Positions 59,939 to 64,000 of a stretch of DNA of 64,000 nucleotides are shown here, piece by piece. How positions within the stretch are numbered: position 1 is the stretch's first letter; every line of letters starts with the position of its first letter. The notes under the pieces are model-generated. The model saw nothing but the letters and a program-made list of their open reading frames with translations. It had not been told where the DNA came from and did not search any database. The DNA is from Hylemonella sp. GTDB lineage: Bacteria; Pseudomonadota; Gammaproteobacteria; Burkholderiales; Burkholderiaceae_C. The position numbers were made by a program, and so were the translations under genes. The stretch spans positions 1 to 64,000 of the forward strand of contig NZ_JAPZSV010000003.1 of NCBI RefSeq assembly GCF_027532185.1, written 5' to 3'.

Positions 59939-60785
59939 GCCGGGCCCCTTCCAGGCACTGTCGAACACACCAGGCCGCCTGCACCGCCTCCGGGGCGTCC
60001 AGCGGCACGGCTGGCTGTGCACCTGCCGGGCGCCAGGGCAAGGTCTTCAACGATGCATGCCCTGCAGCCTTGTCACCACCCTCGCACCATGCCAGCCAAT
60101 GCAAGTCTTCCTGCCTGCCGTCCACACGCAACATCTCACGTCGCCCTTCCTGTACAGCCAGAAGCTCCAAGGATTCCAGGGTACTGGCTGCCGGGCAACG
60201 CACGCTGCGCAAAGACACCATGCGCCCGGCCTCACGCCGCTGCACATACAGACGCTGCGCCACGGCCACGGCCAGCCAGCCCGTCTGCGGCCACTGGGTC
60301 TGCCCCTGTTGTTGCGCCAGCAGCAAAGGCGTGTGCAGCGCCATCTGGCCCCAGCGCGCCCGCATGGCCGCCCAGACCGACTCCCACACGGACGGCACCG
60401 CGGTGCACAGAAACGCGCCCTCGGCCTGCCAATCACCCGTCACCATCCAGCCGCCTGACGGGCCGGGGCCCCAGAGCTGTTGGGCTCTGGCCGAAGCCAC
60501 CGCATGCAACTCGGACAAGGAAGCCGTCTGGGCCGGCACACTTTGCACCCAATGCTGGGCCAGGCTGGGCGCCAGGCACACCTGCGCCGGCTGCTGCGCG
60601 GCACTCAGCTGCGGCGCCTGGTTCAGCACCCATTCCCGCAAGGCGGTCGGTCCATCCACATCTTCTGGCCAGTCCCAGCTCTGCCAGTCCGTCGCCTCCG
60701 GCGCCAGCCAAGCCACGCCCTGCGCGGATACGCCCAGCACCAGCGGCAGGGTCTGTTCTTTGGGCTTACTGCGCCAGCGTGACAC
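59928..60785 (-). CDS. possible PilM/GspL-like cytoplasmic scaffold protein
   Basis: A 285-residue soluble protein without signal or membrane span. It starts (GTG 60785) 20 bases before the end of gspE. The early PLVLGVSAQGVAWL segment is reminiscent of the first strand of actin-like PilM/MshI/GspL domains, but the phosphate-binding glycines are not clearly conserved. The position just before PilN-, PilO- and PilP-like genes supports a PilM/GspL role; I rate this as inference. Confidence 0.5.
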   Translation of the reverse strand: MSRWRSKPKEQTLPLVLGVSAQGVAWLAPEATDWQSWDWPEDVDGPTALREWVLNQAPQLSAAQQPAQVCLAPSLAQHWVQSVPAQTASLSELHAVASARAQQLWGPGPSGGWMVTGDWQAEGAFLCTAVPSVWESVWAAMRARWGQMALHTPLLLAQQQGQTQWPQTGWLAVAVAQRLYVQRREAGRMVSLRSVRCPAASTLESLELLAVQEGRREMLRVDGRQEDLHWLAWCEGGDKAAGHASLKTLPWRPAGAQPAVPLDAPEAVQAAWCVRQCLEGARHAA

Positions 60786-62451
60786 GTCGCACCTCCTCCA
60801 GCGTGGTCGCGCCCTCGCGCACCAGGTTCAGCGCCGCCTCCAGCAACGTGCGTGTGCCGCGCTGCCGTGCGGCTTCCTTGATCTGGCGCACCGGCAAGCG
60901 CTGGATGATCATCTCGCGCAGCTCGTCGTCGAGCAGCAGAAACTCCGCAATCGCGCGCCGCCCCCGGAAGCCCGTGCCGCGGCAGTCGCCGCAACCCGCG
61001 CCCTTCATGAACTTCGCCTCCGTCCACTGCCTGGGGTCCAGGCCCAGCTTCTCGAACTCCAGCGCCTCGGGCTGGTAGGGCTGGCGGCAATGCGTGCAGT
61101 TCACCCGCACCAGACGCTGCGCCCAGATGCCGTTGAGCGCCGACACCAGGGTGTAGGGGTCCAGGCCCATGTGCGTGAAACGGCCGAACACGTCGAACAC
61201 ATTGTTCGCGTGCACCGTGGTCAGCACCAGGTGGCCGGTCAGGGCCGACTGCACGGCGATCTCCGCCGTCTCGCGGTCGCGGATCTCGCCCACCATGATC
61301 TTGTCCGGGTCGTGCCGCAAGATCGAGCGCAGGCCCCGCGCAAAGGTCAGTCCTTTTTTCTCGTTCACGGGGATCTGCAGCACCCCGGGCAGCTGGTATT
61401 CCACCGGATCTTCGATGGTGATGATCTTGTCGCGCCCGGTGTACGTCTCGGCCAGCGCCGCATAGAGCGTGGTGGTCTTGCCCGAGCCCGTGGGGCCCGT
61501 CACCAGCAGCATGCCGTAGGCGGCCTCGGTCAGTGTGCGCATGGTCTTGAGCGCCACGGCATCAAAACCCAGGGCCTCCAGGCTCAGCTTGCCGTGCGCC
61601 TCGATCATGGCCTGTTTATCCAGGATCCGCACCACCGCGTCTTCGCCATGGATGCTGGGCATGATGGATACGCGCAGGTCAATCAGCCGCCCCTGGGCCC
61701 GCACCTGGAAGCTGCCGTCCTGCGGCACGCGCCGCTCGGCAATATCCAGCTCCGCCAGCACCTTGAGCCGCGAGATGGTCTGCTCCGCTACGCTGCGGTC
61801 CTGGATCTCCGTCACATCGTCCAGCACCCCGTCGATGCGGTAGCGCACCGCCAGCCCGACGGGTGTGGATTCCAGGTGCACGTCACTGGCCCCGGCGCGC
61901 AGCGCGTCGTAGAGCGTAGAGTTCACCAGCCTCACCGCCGGACTCGCCGCATCCGTGGCGCTCACCAGGGACAGCACCTCGATGCCCTGCTCGGCATCCG
62001 TCGAATCCGAGCGCATGGACTCCAGGCTGTCCACCGCGCGCAGCGAAGCCTCCTGCTGCGTCAGATAGGCGTGCAAGTCTTCCGGCGTGCACAGCACCTG
62101 CTGCACCGCCTGGCCCGCCGCCTGCTCCAGCTGGGCCAGCACGTCCCCATCAAAAGGGTCGGTCAGCGCCGCCACCCACACACCCGAGTCGTCGGCACTC
62201 TGCAGCAACACGGCGCGCTGGGACTGCGCCCGAGCCATGGGCCAGAGGTCCAGCCGGGCGGTCTGCGGGTTCAGCGCCAGGTTGTCCCAGAAAGGCAGAT
62301 CGAACTGGGTCGCCAGCCAAGTGGCTGCCTCGCGCGGGTGCATCTGATGCGCCTCGGCCAACACGTCCACCAGCGGCCGCCCGCTGGCCTGGGCACGGGC
62401 ACGCAGGCCCTGCAGGCCTTCCAGCGTCGGTACCGCCACCGTGTCGCTCAT
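60766..62451 (-). CDS. type II secretion/pilus assembly ATPase GspE-like
   Basis: A 561-residue cytoplasmic hexameric ATPase powering pseudopilus or pilus assembly. The N-terminal MshEN/GspE-II domain is at about 1-130. Walker A GPTGSGKTTTLY, the Asp box IEDPVEYQL, the Walker B region DPDKIMVGEIRD, and the His box LTTVHANNVFDVFGR are present. A zinc site is formed by CTHC and CGDC pairs. Its start overlaps the gspF stop by one base (TGATG). Confidence 0.9.
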   Translation of the reverse strand: MSDTVAVPTLEGLQGLRARAQASGRPLVDVLAEAHQMHPREAATWLATQFDLPFWDNLALNPQTARLDLWPMARAQSQRAVLLQSADDSGVWVAALTDPFDGDVLAQLEQAAGQAVQQVLCTPEDLHAYLTQQEASLRAVDSLESMRSDSTDAEQGIEVLSLVSATDAASPAVRLVNSTLYDALRAGASDVHLESTPVGLAVRYRIDGVLDDVTEIQDRSVAEQTISRLKVLAELDIAERRVPQDGSFQVRAQGRLIDLRVSIMPSIHGEDAVVRILDKQAMIEAHGKLSLEALGFDAVALKTMRTLTEAAYGMLLVTGPTGSGKTTTLYAALAETYTGRDKIITIEDPVEYQLPGVLQIPVNEKKGLTFARGLRSILRHDPDKIMVGEIRDRETAEIAVQSALTGHLVLTTVHANNVFDVFGRFTHMGLDPYTLVSALNGIWAQRLVRVNCTHCRQPYQPEALEFEKLGLDPRQWTEAKFMKGAGCGDCRGTGFRGRRAIAEFLLLDDELREMIIQRLPVRQIKEAARQRGTRTLLEAALNLVREGATTLEEVRRVTLAQ

Positions 62452-63638
62452 CAGATGCTCCCCGCCAGTTCGAAGATGGGCATGTAGAGCAGCACCACAA
62501 TCACCCCGATCACCAGGCCGATGGCCGCCATCAGGATGGGCTCAAAAGCCTTGCTGAACTGCTCGATCCAGCGCGTGGTCTCGGTATCGTAAAAAGCCGC
62601 CGTGCGCCCCAGCATCACCCCCATCTGCCCCGTCTGCTCACCCACACGCAGCATGCGCAACGACACCGGCGTGGCCAGGCCCTGGCGCTCCAGGGCGCTT
62701 GAAAGACTCTCGCCTTGGCCCACGGCCCCACGCGCAGCCTGCAGGCGGCCCACCGTGTCCTGCGGCAGCACGGCCTCACAGAGCTGCATGGCTCGCATGA
62801 TGGGAATGCCGCCGTCCAGCAGCATGCCAAGCGTGAGGTACAGACGCGTGAGCGTCAGGATTTCCAGGCGCTGCCGCACACCGGGCAGCACCCGCAGCAA
62901 GCGGCTCCACTGGCCCGTGCGCAGCAGTCGGCGGCCGCCCCAGACCAGCGCCACCACGGCCGCAGCCAGACCGGCCACCAGCCAGAGCGCATAGTTGGCC
63001 GCAAACTGCCCCCAGGCCAGCAGGGCTTGCGAGGCCCAGGGCAGGCTACGCCCGCCGCCCTGGTAGACCGAGGCAAAACGCGGCACCACATAGCCCAGCA
63101 GAAACAGTGCCACGGCCAGGCCCACGGTGAAGAGGATGGAGGGGTAGATGGCGGCACTGACCACCTTGTGTTTCAGAGTGCGCAGCCGCGTCTCGTAAGA
63201 CACATAACGCTCCAGCGCCTTGGGCAAATCACTGGTGCCTTCGGCCGCCTGCACCACACCCACAAAGAGCGGCGGAAACACATCACCCTGTTGCGCCAGC
63301 GCCTGGGAAAGGCGTTGCCCTTGTTGCAAGGCATCGCGCAGACGCTGCAGCACGGCCTTCAGATGCGGCTGGCCAGCGCGCTCCAGCAAGGCGTCCAGTG
63401 CCTCCACCACGCTCAGGCCCGCACTGACCAGGGCCAGCAGTTCCTGGGCGAACAAGAGCAGGTCAAAGGGTTTGCTGCGCCGCGCCGGCAGCCAGGCCTT
63501 GCCCGTTGCCGCCTTGAGCGACAGCAGCGCCAGGCCGCGGGATTGAATCAGGGTTTGCGCATGCCCCGCATCCAGGGCCTCCAGTTCAAAGACCTCGATC
63601 TGCTGTTGCGCACTCAGCGCCCGCACCTCGAACTTCAT
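62451..63638 (-). CDS. inner membrane platform protein GspF-like
   Basis: A 395-residue polytopic protein of the GspF/PilC family, the inner membrane platform. Two repeated cytoplasmic helical domains contain FAQELLALVSAGLSVVEALDAL and LYLTLGMLLDGGIPIMRAMQLC, with membrane spans near 170-190, 220-240 and 370-390. gspG ends 21 bases upstream and gspE starts at its stop. Confidence 0.92.
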   Translation of the reverse strand: MKFEVRALSAQQQIEVFELEALDAGHAQTLIQSRGLALLSLKAATGKAWLPARRSKPFDLLLFAQELLALVSAGLSVVEALDALLERAGQPHLKAVLQRLRDALQQGQRLSQALAQQGDVFPPLFVGVVQAAEGTSDLPKALERYVSYETRLRTLKHKVVSAAIYPSILFTVGLAVALFLLGYVVPRFASVYQGGGRSLPWASQALLAWGQFAANYALWLVAGLAAAVVALVWGGRRLLRTGQWSRLLRVLPGVRQRLEILTLTRLYLTLGMLLDGGIPIMRAMQLCEAVLPQDTVGRLQAARGAVGQGESLSSALERQGLATPVSLRMLRVGEQTGQMGVMLGRTAAFYDTETTRWIEQFSKAFEPILMAAIGLVIGVIVVLLYMPIFELAGSI

Positions 63639-63659
63639 GGCGGCGCCCCTCGCGCCCCG

Positions 63660-64000
63660 TCAATGGTTGCTGACGTCGGCCGCATCACCCGTACCTCCGG
63701 GCTGGCCGTCCTTGCCGTAGCTCAGCAGGTCGAAGTCGCCCTTGCTGCCCGGGCTGGTGTAGAGGTAAGGCTTGCCCCAGGGATCGGGCGGCGCGGCCTT
63801 TTCGAGGTAGGGGCCATTCCATTTGGCGGCGCGTGCGCTGTCCGCGGGGCGATTCACCAGGGCATTCAGCCCCTCTTCGGTGCTGGGGTAATTGCCCACG
63901 TCGATGCGATAGGCCCCCAGGGCGCGACTGAAGGCTTCGATCTGGGACTTGGCAACGGCTTGTTCGGATTTTCCGAGTTGGCCGAAGTATTTGGGGCCGA
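63660..64000 (-). CDS. gspG: major pseudopilin GspG, C-terminal part (cut by window end)
   Basis: Partial gene; the start lies beyond base 64000. The visible part begins GPKYFGQLGKSEQAVAKSQIE and continues to the stop at 63660. It contains DVGNYPSTEEGLNALV, GPYLEKAAPPDPWGKPY and YGKDGQPGGTGDAADVSN, the conserved GspG core including the calcium-site loop before the C-terminus. It is a classic GspG, unlike the two divergent pseudopilins encoded at 54981-55846. It is the first visible gene of the operon that runs to 53715. Confidence 0.92.
   Translation of the reverse strand, partial: GPKYFGQLGKSEQAVAKSQIEAFSRALGAYRIDVGNYPSTEEGLNALVNRPADSARAAKWNGPYLEKAAPPDPWGKPYLYTSPGSKGDFDLLSYGKDGQPGGTGDAADVSNH

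Noticed and set aside
53366-63899. Plus-strand frames antisense to the secretion operon
   Set aside because: Arg/Pro/His-rich translations without domains, complementary to well supported pilus genes.

Overview
The window is a chromosomal segment of a GC-rich betaproteobacterium, most likely Burkholderiales and probably Comamonadaceae. This rests on gene order, high GC, protein family composition and palindrome-rich intergenic repeats; species cannot be named. Almost everything is core housekeeping. I see no rRNA, tRNA, CRISPR array, transposase or prophage. The gene-poor spots are the first 586 bases and a few intergenic repeats.

Left part (587-19094): mfd, serB and a membrane thioredoxin form one + strand run. 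They are followed by a DUF481 outer membrane protein, a PhoD-type phosphatase, a two-gene cassette of tiny proteins with its own promoter and terminator, and rlmB. An AT-rich orphan membrane protein gene sits between rlmB and a lolD/ybbA-like ATPase. That ATPase diverges from tesA with overlapping start codons. Next come mnmH, a three-gene operon of small envelope proteins, mnmD, a NodIJ-like ABC exporter, a DUF2189 protein, a cystathionine beta-lyase and a purine-type phosphoribosyltransferase.

Middle part (19132-38327, all - strand): this is a long betaproteobacterial housekeeping block. In the direction of transcription it reads ndk-rlmN-pilW-rodZ-ispG-hisS-yfgM-bamB-der-hfq-hflX-hflK-hflC-DUF2065-hisZ-purA. 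It is preceded by scpB-rluB and rluD. It links nucleotide supply, rRNA modification, cell shape, isoprenoid synthesis, outer membrane assembly, ribosome assembly and the FtsH-modulating HflKC complex. BamD diverges from rluD, so two Bam complex lipoproteins (BamB, BamD) are encoded close together.

Right-middle part (39095-53614): a YoaA/DinG helicase, a DUF465 protein, a PP2C phosphatase, and the 2-oxoglutarate dehydrogenase operon sucA-sucB-lpdA followed by zapE. A roughly 120-base palindromic element separates sucB from lpdA. Then come prpE (with a palindrome upstream of its start), DUF2784, a Nudix hydrolase and two very small genes.

Right end (53715-64000, - strand): a tightly coupled operon for a type II secretion/type IV pilus-like machine. 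It contains gspG (cut by the window edge), gspF, gspE, a possible PilM/GspL-like protein, PilN-, PilO- and PilP-like proteins, a lipoprotein secretin with an N-terminal TPR-like region and a C-terminal cohesin-like domain, three further (pseudo)pilins and an exported protein. It mixes T2SS-type genes with a T4P-type alignment set and is the most interesting system in the window. Its substrate or fibre function cannot be read from sequence.
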